Assembly (NCBI GenBank): GCA_964519585.1
Contig: CAZFIO010000045.1
Span: 1-13,835 of the forward strand
Origin: CAZFIO01 sp964519585
Lineage (GTDB): Bacteria > Bacillota > Clostridia > Tissierellales > Tissierellaceae
Direction of reading: 5' to 3'
DNA: 13,835 bases
This document shows, piece by piece, positions 5,291-12,767 of the stretch. Below the pieces are notes generated by a model. The model was not told the DNA's origin. It was given only the letters and a program-made list of their open reading frames with translations, and searched no databases. Position 1 is the first letter of the stretch, and each line of letters opens with the position of its first letter. The translations under genes were made by a program, and so were the position numbers.

Positions 5291-6886
5291 CTATGATATT
5301 TTTCTTCTTATATAGTTACTAAACTTATCTATAAAAATTACCATCAAAGAAATCCCCAAAAGTAATATCCCAACCTTTTCCCAGGACCTCCAGGTTATAT
5401 TCATTGCCAGCACTGTTCCTATTCCTCCTGCACCGATCACACCCAGAATGGTTGAATTTCTGATGTTTGATTCTAGCCTGTAAAGTGCTAGACTTATAAA
5501 GGTTGGAAGAGTTTGGGGTATAAGCCCGTGTCTATAGGATTGGAGTCTGGTGGCCCCTGTTGTTATTATGGAATTTTGTATGTCCTCCTTGGCAGATTCC
5601 AGCAGCTCACTATACATCTTGGTCAGGACCCCTGTTGTATAAAAACTTAAGGCTATGGCACCAGATAAGGGACCTGGTCCAACTCCCCTAAAGAATATAA
5701 TTGCTGTAATAATGGGTGGAAAGGTCCTTAATATATTTATTATAGCCTTGAAGATAAGAGAAATCCACTTCCTAGGTGATGTATTATAGGCTGTAAAATA
5801 GGATAATACCAAGGCAAATATAGAGCCCATAATAGTTGCAAATATCGCAATAAAGAAACTTTCCTGGATACCCTCAAACAGTTTTCCATAATATGAAATA
5901 TCTATATTTATCATCCTTCTTACTATGGAAGCTCCCTGACCTAGGCCTAGAATAAATCTATCATAGGAGATATTTAAAGATTTAATAAGCAAGTAAATAA
6001 GGCCTACACTTATTGAGGGAATATATATAAGTTTGTAAATCTTGGACCTTTTATAAGATTCAAGTGACTTATAGTTTATGGATCTTCTACTTACAAGTTT
6101 CCTAATATAAAGGCTCAGTAAGTCTATCAGTAAAATTGTAAAGAACAAGATTAATATTAGGGTAGATAAATTATCATATCTTAAGTGGTTTAAGTCCCTC
6201 CACATAATCTGACCTATACCACCGGCTCCAACTAAACCTAGTATGGTTGCTGACCTAATATTGGTCTCCAGAACAGTAAAGAAAACTGATATGGATAATT
6301 CAAATATATGGGGTAGTACACAGTATCTCAAAATCTGAATATTAGTAGCCCCAACTGTTCTTAGGGAGTTGATTTCATTTTCCTCAATTGATTCAATATA
6401 TTCCCTAAATAACTTAAGACTCATGAGGAAGGCAATAATACCAAGAGCAATAATGCCTGAAAATTTGCCAATGGAAAAAATACTTACAAGAATAGCTGCC
6501 CATATTAAACTTGGTATGGTTCTTACAAAAGCAAAAACTGCCCTTAAAATACTGGCTAGGAACTTATTTAGCCCTATATTTTCTGCCACCAGTATAGAAA
6601 AGGGGATAGCTAAGAATACTCCGCCTATAGATGAGATAATTGCAATCTCAATAGTTTCTGCTAATTTTCCAAAAACCTCTAGAATATAGGCCGGATTTGG
6701 ACTAAGCATCCTTTGAAAGAGATTTACCATACTGGGTATGCCTTTGTAAATTGTAAGAATATCAAAGTTTACCTTAAAACCTAAAAATACTATGAGACTG
6801 ATAANNNNNNNNNNGATAAGTCCAAGGGAGTAAAATATTCGCTGCTTTCTTTTTTTATTGGTATAATTCTTTAAGGATGTGGTCAC
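5291..6886 (-). CDS. phnE: Phosphonate-type ABC transporter permease, two PhnE domains fused
   Basis: Membrane channel of the PhnCDE importer. At 531 residues it is twice the usual 250-280. Two halves are seen: about residues 60-265 and 330-531. Each has a coupling loop (TVGATNIQILRYCVLPH near 177-193; TTGATRLQSYRHGLIPQ near 442-458) and a matching block (LETNIRSATILGLVGAGGIG at 206-225; LESNIRNSTILGVIGAGGIG at 471-490). One chain could therefore form the whole channel. The start is a GTG at 6886, after AGGTGA, overlapping the end of phnC by 32 bases. Ten Ns at 6805-6814 fall in the first membrane span (residues 25-28); the frame holds across them, but the true sequence and length there are unknown. 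Confidence 0.9.
   Translation of the reverse strand: MTTSLKNYTNKKRKQRIFYSLGLIXXXXISLIVFLGFKVNFDILTIYKGIPSMVNLFQRMLSPNPAYILEVFGKLAETIEIAIISSIGGVFLAIPFSILVAENIGLNKFLASILRAVFAFVRTIPSLIWAAILVSIFSIGKFSGIIALGIIAFLMSLKLFREYIESIEENEINSLRTVGATNIQILRYCVLPHIFELSISVFFTVLETNIRSATILGLVGAGGIGQIMWRDLNHLRYDNLSTLILILFFTILLIDLLSLYIRKLVSRRSINYKSLESYKRSKIYKLIYIPSISVGLIYLLIKSLNISYDRFILGLGQGASIVRRMINIDISYYGKLFEGIQESFFIAIFATIMGSIFALVLSYFTAYNTSPRKWISLIFKAIINILRTFPPIITAIIFFRGVGPGPLSGAIALSFYTTGVLTKMYSELLESAKEDIQNSIITTGATRLQSYRHGLIPQTLPTFISLALYRLESNIRNSTILGVIGAGGIGTVLAMNITWRSWEKVGILLLGISLMVIFIDKFSNYIRRKIS
6805..6814. other. Assembly gap (ten N) inside phnE
   Basis: A run of exactly ten undetermined bases. The reading frame is the same on both sides and a membrane segment continues across it, so the real gap is probably small or consistent with a multiple-of-three correction, but this cannot be verified here. 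Confidence 0.98.
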
Positions 6887-7586
6887 TTAAATCACCTACT
6901 TCACCATCATATAGGACTCTTCCATCCTTAAGGCCAATAATCCTATGGCAATATTCCTTGGCCAGGTTTACATCATGAAGGTTTATCAGTATGGTCATAT
7001 TCTTTTTCTCATTTACCTTTTGAAAATAATCCATAACATTTTTTGAAGTTGATATATCCAAGCTGGCCACAGGTTCATCTGCAAGAATAATCTTTGGCCT
7101 TTGGCATAGGGTCTTGGCTATAGCTACCCTTTGCTTTTGACCACCACTAAGTTGATCCGCTCTATCAAATCTTTTGCTTTCTAAGCCTACCTGCCTTATG
7201 GCCCTGCAGGCTCTTTCATATTCCTCATCAGTAAATATCCCAAAAATCGACTTTAGGGAAGACTTGTAGCCAAGCCTTCCCATAAGCACATTATCCAAAA
7301 CAGTAAGACGGTTTATAAGATTATAATCCTGAAATATAAAGCCTATATCTCTTCTAATCTTCCTTAAGTCCTTATTGTTTAGGGAGGTAATTTCCCTATC
7401 ACCCAAATATACCTTTCCTTCCATGGGTCTAACCAATTGATTGATAGTTTTTAAAAGGGTAGACTTTCCACTACCACTAGAACCTATAATCCCTACAAAT
7501 TCTCCCTGGCCTATACTTAAACTTACATTTTCTAGAGCCCTTACCTTGCCATCATATACAACTGTGATACTTTCTAAATTTAACAT
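6855..7586 (-). CDS. phnC: Phosphonate-type ABC transporter ATP-binding protein
   Basis: Cytoplasmic ATPase powering the PhnCDE importer. The 243-residue protein has Walker A GSSGSGKST (35-43), Q-loop Q86 (FIFQDYN), ABC signature LSGGQ (146-150), Walker B ILAD followed by catalytic E171, and the switch histidine H204 (LINLHDVNLA). The residues around the signature and the short C-terminus are typical of PhnC. The ATG at 7586 is preceded by TAGGAG, which also contains the phnD stop codon TAG, so translation of the two is probably coupled. Its end overlaps the phnE start by 32 bases. A transporter for phosphite or a related oxyanion is an alternative, since the same family serves those substrates. 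Confidence 0.93.
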   Translation of the reverse strand: MLNLESITVVYDGKVRALENVSLSIGQGEFVGIIGSSGSGKSTLLKTINQLVRPMEGKVYLGDREITSLNNKDLRKIRRDIGFIFQDYNLINRLTVLDNVLMGRLGYKSSLKSIFGIFTDEEYERACRAIRQVGLESKRFDRADQLSGGQKQRVAIAKTLCQRPKIILADEPVASLDISTSKNVMDYFQKVNEKKNMTILINLHDVNLAKEYCHRIIGLKDGRVLYDGEVGDLSDHILKELYQ

Positions 7587-7597
7587 AAGTTCAACTC

Positions 7598-8464
7598 CTA
7601 CTGGGCCTCTAAGTCTACATTCATTGTTTTAGCAGTGGTTTTTATGATTTCATAGTCTTCATGACTTGCTTTTTCAAATCCATACATATTGAATAATTCT
7701 TTGATTAAGGCAGCCCCTTCTTCTTTTTTTGAAATATTGATTAGGGCATTTTGAATTTTTTCCTGCATTTCCTTATCCATCTTCCCACTCACTGTTACAC
7801 TTATATTTGGTATATAATCTGTATACCCTAAAATTTCTGTCTCATCCATGGCTGTAGGAAATTCATCTGCATATCTCTCCCTTACATCCACAAAAGTTGT
7901 CGCTACATCTATATCCCCATTTAATAGTAACTGAAGGGACTTGTCATGGCCACCACTATAAATATATTCTATATCCTTCTCAATATCAAGACCTTCCTTG
8001 ATTAGATGTGCACCTGGAAAAAGGTAGCCTGAAGTAGAAGAAGCATCTACAAATGCAACTATCTTGCCCTTAAGATCTTGGAAACTTTTAATCCCACTAT
8101 CTTTTCTTACTATAAACTGAGACCTATACTTGGCCTCTAAATCCTTGTTTAAGGCTGATAAGATTACCTGGGCATCACTTTCCCTATTAGCCAAAACATA
8201 GGCAAAGGGTGGAATAAATCCAAAGTCAACGGCACCAGATCCTAGACCTTCCACTACACCTACATAATTTGTAGCTGTAAATCCTTCTACCTCTAGCCCT
8301 AGCTCTTCAGCTAGTAAATCAGTTAAGGGTTTTACTGAATCAACCAACTTATCTCCATCTCTCATTGGTACAAAACCCATGATTAATTTATCTTCCTTCT
8401 TTGGTGTACATCCTGAACTAAGAACAAGTAGTAGTACAATTAATAATAAAAAATACTTTTTCAT
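7598..8464 (-). CDS. phnD: Phosphonate-type substrate-binding lipoprotein
   Basis: Extracellular, lipid-anchored solute-binding protein that delivers substrate to PhnE. A lipoprotein signal (MKKYFLLLIVLLLVLSSGC) puts the modified cysteine at residue 19. The mature part shows PhnD family blocks: MGFVPMRDGDKLVDSVKPL, GAVDFGFIPPFAYVLANRE, DLKGKIVAFVDASSTSGYLFP and GGHDKSLQLLLNGDIDVATTFVD. I chose the ATG at 8464, after GGGGAGG; an in-frame upstream ATG at 8479 would put that ribosome binding site inside the gene. It is the first gene of phnD-phnC-phnE-nth. No C-P lyase or phosphonatase gene is present in the window, so phosphonate as substrate is inferred from family only; phosphite or hypophosphite is possible. 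Confidence 0.92.
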   Translation of the reverse strand: MKKYFLLLIVLLLVLSSGCTPKKEDKLIMGFVPMRDGDKLVDSVKPLTDLLAEELGLEVEGFTATNYVGVVEGLGSGAVDFGFIPPFAYVLANRESDAQVILSALNKDLEAKYRSQFIVRKDSGIKSFQDLKGKIVAFVDASSTSGYLFPGAHLIKEGLDIEKDIEYIYSGGHDKSLQLLLNGDIDVATTFVDVRERYADEFPTAMDETEILGYTDYIPNISVTVSGKMDKEMQEKIQNALINISKKEEGAALIKELFNMYGFEKASHEDYEIIKTTAKTMNVDLEAQ

Positions 8465-8489
8465 AATAATCCTCCCCATTTCTATTCTA

Positions 8490-8553
8490 ATTATAGACTA
8501 CTACACTTTTTTATACTTTTCAATACACTTATCAAATATTTTTAAAAGTGTAT
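8490..8553 (-). promoter_or_regulatory. phnD promoter with phased heptamer repeats
   Basis: On the minus strand a TATAAT (8495-8490) lies about 26 bases before the phnD ATG. Where a -35 box would be (8518-8513) there is only AAGTAT, which is part of a series. In plus orientation: TACACTT at 8502, TATACTT at 8512, TACACTT at 8524, that is 10 and 12 bases apart, followed by an inverted copy AAGTGTA (8546-8552). ATACACTT and AAGTGTAT (8523-8530, 8546-8553) are perfect inverted repeats. The helical phasing and the missing -35 resemble activator-dependent promoters bound by OmpR/PhoB-type regulators; the identity of the regulator is not shown. Confidence 0.45.
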
Positions 8554-8582
8554 ATATGTGTATGGGTATGGATTTTAGGGCG

Positions 8583-8618
8583 AAATAAAAGCCCGGTAGG
8601 AGGGGGGCCTACCAAGGC
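8583..8618 (-). terminator. Intrinsic terminator after htrA
   Basis: On the minus strand GCC-TT-GGTAGG pairs with CCTACC-G-GGC around a loop of C residues, followed by TTTTATTT. It is GC-rich in an AT-rich setting and lies about 20 bases past the htrA stop, separating that gene from the phn operon. Confidence 0.85.
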
Positions 8619-8638
8619 CAGTATTTCACTGCAATCTA

Positions 8639-9823
8639 TTAAAAATGTATCTCTAGTTGTAAAGTTTCTTTATTCCTTAAAATAGTCAATCTTGCTGTGT
8701 CTCCCTCTCTATAATTATAGAGAGCTTTTTTAAGTCCTTCAACTGTATCTACTTCTATATCATCAATACTTAAAATTATATCAAATCTTATTAAATCTGC
8801 TCTTGCTGCTGGTGTTTCTTCTGTAACATCTAAAACTATGATACCCTTGTCATAACCATAATCTATTCCATTTCTAGATTGGTATTCTTTAATGCCCATA
8901 CCACTTATTCCTAATTGTACAGTCTTATAGCTTCCCTTATCTATTATTTCTTCTATGATTCCCTTGGCAGTGTTTATAGGGATTGAAAAACCTAGCCCCT
9001 CTGCTGTCTTAATCTTAGCTGTATTTAGACCTATAACCTCTCCATTTTTATTGAGTAGGGGGCCTCCAGAATTTCCTGGATTTATTGAAGCATCAGTTTG
9101 GATTAAGTCTTCTATTATATTGCCTTGGTCTAATTGTACTGCTCTATTCAAACCAGATATTATGCCTGATGTAACTGACCTTTGAAACTCTAATCCTAGG
9201 GGATTACCTATGGCAATAGCCAATTCTCCTACTTCTAGTTCATCAGAGTTTCCTAGTGTTGCTGCTGGTAGGTTTGTAATCTCTACCTTAACTATGGCTA
9301 AATCTAGTAAGGGATCACTCCATAAAACATTTCCTGCAACCTGGTCCCCGTTATCTAAAAGAACTGTAATGGATTTTGCATTGCCATCAGCAACCACATG
9401 GGAATTTGTCAGTATATAGCCCTCACTGTCAACTATAACACCAGATCCAAGCCCCTCTACATCCCTAAGACCAAATGTAAATTGTTTAGTTTCTAGTGTA
9501 GTAATTCCTACTACTGAACCCATAGCCTTCTTTACAACTGCTGTGACCGTATTGTAGTCATCATTTGGGTTAATAATCACTGGTTGACCTGTATAGTCTT
9601 TGGGTTTTTGCCCCTGGTTATTGTAGGCCTCACTATGAAGATATGGGTTGATGAAGCTAGATGAAAATCCTCCTATAAAGGAAGCAAGCAAGGCTAATAT
9701 AATGTAGGAAGCAAGGCTTCCCCTGAAAGATCTTTTCTTTTTATATCTCTCTCCTATATATATATTCGACGAATCATCAATTGGTGACTTGTCATCCTCA
9801 ACTTTTTCCATTTCATCATACAT
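8639..9823 (-). CDS. htrA: HtrA/DegP-like membrane-anchored serine protease
   Basis: Surface quality-control protease (S1C family) degrading misfolded exported proteins. Order in the 394-residue chain: acidic and basic cytoplasmic head (1-36), one membrane anchor (about 37-58), a linker, trypsin-like domain (about 95-285), and a C-terminal PDZ domain (about 300-390). Catalytic triad: H142 (TNSHVVADG), D174 (LLDLAIVKV) and S252 (INPGNSGGPLL). Length and order match Firmicute HtrA (YyxA/HtrB type). The ATG at 9823 follows GGAGGT at seven bases; an in-frame ATG at 9838 contains that ribosome binding site and is unlikely. It is divergent from a response regulator and kinase, which suggests control by them, as CssRS controls HtrA in Bacillus; that link is an inference. 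Confidence 0.94.
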   Translation of the reverse strand: MYDEMEKVEDDKSPIDDSSNIYIGERYKKKRSFRGSLASYIILALLASFIGGFSSSFINPYLHSEAYNNQGQKPKDYTGQPVIINPNDDYNTVTAVVKKAMGSVVGITTLETKQFTFGLRDVEGLGSGVIVDSEGYILTNSHVVADGNAKSITVLLDNGDQVAGNVLWSDPLLDLAIVKVEITNLPAATLGNSDELEVGELAIAIGNPLGLEFQRSVTSGIISGLNRAVQLDQGNIIEDLIQTDASINPGNSGGPLLNKNGEVIGLNTAKIKTAEGLGFSIPINTAKGIIEEIIDKGSYKTVQLGISGMGIKEYQSRNGIDYGYDKGIIVLDVTEETPAARADLIRFDIILSIDDIEVDTVEGLKKALYNYREGDTARLTILRNKETLQLEIHF

Positions 9824-9970
9824 AAATAATACCTCCAATCTGGATAAGCATCTATTATCTATTTAAAATACAACTATACTATATTGTAAAACAATCATAT
9901 AATATAAATGTAAAAATAATATGGTGAAATTATGTTATTCTTGTGGGATTTAGTTTTATTGGGGAGTTTT

Positions 9971-9979
9971 TGATATAAT
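9971..9979 (+). promoter_or_regulatory. Extended -10 promoter of the response regulator operon
   Basis: TGATATAAT: consensus TATAAT at 9974-9979 with TG extension. There is no good -35 at the right distance (TAGTTT at 17 bases). Transcription would start near 9986, that is exactly where the repeat array begins, so the array would form the very 5' end of the mRNA. Confidence 0.55.
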
Positions 9980-9986
9980 GGAAGTA

Positions 9987-10052
9987 AACAATAGGGGAAC
10001 AATCGTTTAACCATTGTTCAACAATCGTTCCCCTATTGTTCCCCTATTGTTA
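9987..10052 (+). repeat. Array of six 11-bp repeats in the response regulator leader
   Basis: Six contiguous 11-mers: AACAATAGGGG, AACAATCGTTT, AACCATTGTTC, AACAATCGTTC, CCCTATTGTTC and CCCTATTGTTA. They are the same family as at 5212-5288. The first 17 bases (9987-10003) are perfectly complementary to 10035-10051, so the leader can fold into a 17-bp stem whose base lies five bases before the ribosome binding site (AGAGGTGA, 10056-10063), which itself sits in the next 11-base slot. Confidence 0.9.
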
Positions 10053-10067
10053 AAAAGAGGTGATTTT

Positions 10068-10727
10068 ATGTATAAGGTTTATCTAGTGGAAGATGATGAA
10101 AACTTGAACCTGGTTATAACTTCCTATCTTAAGAGGGAAAATTGGGATGTTAGATCTTTTTTAAATGGTCTTGATGCAGAAAAGTATATTTCCAATCCTC
10201 CTGATTTATGGATACTTGATATTATGCTGCCTGATATTGATGGTTACGAATTAATTCGTAGAATTAAGGAAACAACGCCAAATATTCCAGTTATATTTAT
10301 TTCTGCCAGGGATGCAGATATTGATCGGGTTGTAGGTTTAGAGTTGGGTAGTGATGATTATCTGGCCAAACCCTTCTTACCTAGAGAGCTAATAATTCGT
10401 TCTAAAAACCTACTTGAAAGATACTATCAGACTAATTCCAATATGAAATACATAGGACCCTATACCATCAACATGGGGTCTAGGACCATATCTATTGACG
10501 ATAATAGTATTGACCTGACCTCCAAGGAGTTTGACCTTCTTGTTTATTTTTCCAATAATATTGGTATAGCTTTATCTAGGGAACAAATTCTTGACTATAT
10601 CTGGGGAGAAAATTACTTTGGTTCTGATAGGGTGGTGGATGATTTGGTCAGGCGGCTTAGGAGAAAGGTTCCAAAGCTTGATTTAGATACAGTTTATGGT
10701 TATGGATATAAGGTGAATAAATCATGA
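10068..10727 (+). CDS. OmpR/PhoB-family response regulator
   Basis: Cytoplasmic DNA-binding half of a two-component system, 219 residues. The receiver domain (about 1-118) has acidic pocket D9/D10, phosphoacceptor D51 (WILDIMLPDIDGYE), the switch residue S79 and K101 (LAKPF). The C-terminal winged helix (about 125-217) contains LTSKEFDLLVYF and the recognition region SREQILDYIWGE to DRVVDDLVRRLRRKV. The ATG at 10068 follows AGAGGTGA; the frame is open back to an ATG at 10014 only because the repeat array happens to be translatable, and that start lacks a ribosome binding site. Its TGA overlaps the kinase ATG (ATGA). Its targets are not known; htrA, divergent from it, is a natural candidate. 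Confidence 0.94.
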   Translation: MYKVYLVEDDENLNLVITSYLKRENWDVRSFLNGLDAEKYISNPPDLWILDIMLPDIDGYELIRRIKETTPNIPVIFISARDADIDRVVGLELGSDDYLAKPFLPRELIIRSKNLLERYYQTNSNMKYIGPYTINMGSRTISIDDNSIDLTSKEFDLLVYFSNNIGIALSREQILDYIWGENYFGSDRVVDDLVRRLRRKVPKLDLDTVYGYGYKVNKS

Positions 10728-12055
10728 AAAATTATTCCCTATCTATACAAATTTGGGTCATCTTTGCAATCATTACCCTTTCAATTACCCTGATAATATC
10801 AGCAGTAATTCCTATAACCTTGCGGGGATTTTTTACCAATGAAATATATTCTACCATTGAATCCTCTCAAGACTTACTTTTAAACAGGATAACTATAGAG
10901 AATTTTTCTCATAACTCAAGCATTGATGACTCTGCCTTTGAAGACATTAGGGTGGTTAAGCATTTTGTGGTCTATAGTGACAACCAGATTGTATTGGATT
11001 CACCTGTAAACTTTAACTTCTTAAACAAGGTAAAATCTGATATTGCTAATCAAGACGATATGAGGTCCAGGTATAGCAAGTCTTTTGATGGGGAGAAATT
11101 GTTTTATATTATTACCAAAAGTAGGGGTTTTTCCAGGGATGCCTATCTTATTTCTTATATGGGTGACTCCTATAGGAATGACTTGGTTAAGGATCTTTTT
11201 AACAAGCTTATTATGATAATGGGCTTAATAATTATCCTGTCTTGGATTCCTGCCCTTCTCTTATCTAAGTACTTGTCTAACCCCCTGGTTGATTTAGAAT
11301 CTAGGGTGGAGAGGTTGGCTGAGCAGGACTGGAGTGAACCAGTTGACCTAAAACGAAATGATGAAATTGGGAAGTTAGGAGATTCTGTTGAGCAGTTAAG
11401 GATACAGTTAATCAGGCAAGATGAGGCTGAAAGAACCTTTTTACAAAATATATCCCATGAATTAAAGACACCCGTTATGGTTATACGCAGCTATGCCCAG
11501 GCCATAGCTGATGGAATTTATCCTAAGGGTAATCTTGATAATTCCATAGAGGTTATAGATGAAGAAGGAGAAAGGCTAGAAAACAAGATTAAGAACTTAC
11601 TTTATTTTTCTAAGCTAAACTATATGTCAAATCACGATACTTCCTGTGAGGAATTTTCTCTTGATACCCTGATTAGGGATGTTATAGGTAGGCTGACCTG
11701 GTATAGGAAGGATATTGCTTGGAAGATTCACATGGAGGATATCTCTATCATGGGAGATAAGGACCAATGGAGGGTCGTTATAGAAAACCTAATTGATAAC
11801 CAACTAAGGTATTCTGATAGTGAAATCCTTGTAAATCTTTATTCTAATAATGATCAGGTGATCCTAGAAATACAAAATGATGGACCCCCTATTGAAGACC
11901 AAATATTAGACAATCTTTTTATAGAGTATAAAAAGGGCCACAAGGGAGAGTTTGGGCTAGGACTTGCTATAGTAGGAAGAATTCTTAAACTTCATAAGTC
12001 TAGTATTTCTGTTGCAAATGAAGATTATGGCGTAAAATTCAAAATAACAATCTAA
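10724..12055 (+). CDS. Membrane sensor histidine kinase
   Basis: Partner of the response regulator, 443 residues. Membrane span 1 about residues 9-34, extracytoplasmic sensor region about 35-158, span 2 about 160-181, a HAMP linker about 182-232, then HisKA with phosphorylated H245 (FLQNISHELKTPV). The ATPase domain has N-box N355/N359 (ENLIDNQLRYS), G1 box NDGPPI (385-390) and G2 box GLGL (411-414). The sensor region has no recognised ligand domain, so the signal is unknown. Its ATG overlaps the regulator stop by four bases, indicating coupled translation. The gene ends directly in a bidirectional terminator. Confidence 0.94.
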   Translation: MKNYSLSIQIWVIFAIITLSITLIISAVIPITLRGFFTNEIYSTIESSQDLLLNRITIENFSHNSSIDDSAFEDIRVVKHFVVYSDNQIVLDSPVNFNFLNKVKSDIANQDDMRSRYSKSFDGEKLFYIITKSRGFSRDAYLISYMGDSYRNDLVKDLFNKLIMIMGLIIILSWIPALLLSKYLSNPLVDLESRVERLAEQDWSEPVDLKRNDEIGKLGDSVEQLRIQLIRQDEAERTFLQNISHELKTPVMVIRSYAQAIADGIYPKGNLDNSIEVIDEEGERLENKIKNLLYFSKLNYMSNHDTSCEEFSLDTLIRDVIGRLTWYRKDIAWKIHMEDISIMGDKDQWRVVIENLIDNQLRYSDSEILVNLYSNNDQVILEIQNDGPPIEDQILDNLFIEYKKGHKGEFGLGLAIVGRILKLHKSSISVANEDYGVKFKITI

Positions 12056-12080
12056 AACCCCTTATTCAGGGGTTTCTTCT
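12055..12080. terminator. Bidirectional terminator between kinase and yczE-like gene
   Basis: AAACCCC (12055-12061), a 7-base loop, GGGGTTT (12069-12075), then TTCTTTTT-like sequence on the plus strand; on the minus strand the stem is followed by TTTTAG. The stem overlaps the stop codons of both convergent genes, so it serves both. The plus-strand tail is the stronger. Confidence 0.8.
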
Positions 12081-12748
12081 TTTTGAAACTTTTCTTTTAA
12101 GAACCTTATATCATCCTCTATAAATCTATGGTTTATAGCTGAGATATTGAATCCCATCTTATCATACATAAATTGCCAGATATGGCCTGCAAGAAAGGCC
12201 ATAATCAAAGTGCCTACTCCGAAATTTCCACCTAGTAGGTAGCCTGTTCCAACTACTAGTACCTCTACAACACTTTTTACTAGGCCAAAGGGTTTGTTTA
12301 GTTTCCTGGATAGGGCTACCATAAGTCCATCCCTAGGTCCTGCACCGTATCCTGTGGAAATATAAAAATATGTACCAAGCCCCTGTAGGCATATACCTAT
12401 TATAATTAAAGCCAGCTTATAGATAATCATAAGGCCTGAAAAGTCTGGAACAAGGTTATTAAACATGAGAAGGTCGACAAACATTCCAATCCCAAACATA
12501 TTTAATATGGTGGCCCAGCCTATATTTTGCCCCAATAGAACATCTAGGGTTACTATTATAATTCCAGTGTAGATTTGGGCCCTACCAACCCCTATAGAAA
12601 ACACAAGGGACAATCCTTGGTGTAATACATCCCAGGGGGCTACACCTATTATACAATTTATAATAATTACAGAACCTAGAGCCATAGTAAAAAAACCCAA
12701 AATTAGTTTTGTACCTGTTGCCACTAACATTTTAATTATATTATTCAT
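12062..12748 (-). CDS. YczE/YyaS/YitT-type integral membrane protein
   Basis: 228-residue membrane protein with about five to six spans. Recognisable family features are the early segment LGSVIIINCIIGVAPWDVLHQGLS, the later GLGTYFYISTGYGAGPRDGLMVALSRKL, and the ending GTLIMAFLAGHIWQFMYDKM. Members of this family (COG2364, YczE-like) are common in Firmicutes; the biochemical role is not established. I chose the ATG at 12748, seven bases after AAGGGG; the longer frame from 12784 lacks a ribosome binding site and would overlap the upstream gene by 17 bases. It follows the TtcA-like gene with 19 bases between and is probably co-transcribed; no functional link is apparent. Confidence 0.82.
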   Translation of the reverse strand: MNNIIKMLVATGTKLILGFFTMALGSVIIINCIIGVAPWDVLHQGLSLVFSIGVGRAQIYTGIIIVTLDVLLGQNIGWATILNMFGIGMFVDLLMFNNLVPDFSGLMIIYKLALIIIGICLQGLGTYFYISTGYGAGPRDGLMVALSRKLNKPFGLVKSVVEVLVVGTGYLLGGNFGVGTLIMAFLAGHIWQFMYDKMGFNISAINHRFIEDDIRFLKEKFQKEETPE

Positions 12749-12767
12749 TCCTCTACCCCTTTGGCCT

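Noticed and set aside
10014..10067. N-terminal extension of the response regulator starting at 10014
   Set aside because: It is also translated repeat array, without a ribosome binding site; receiver domains start as seen at MYKVYLVEDD.
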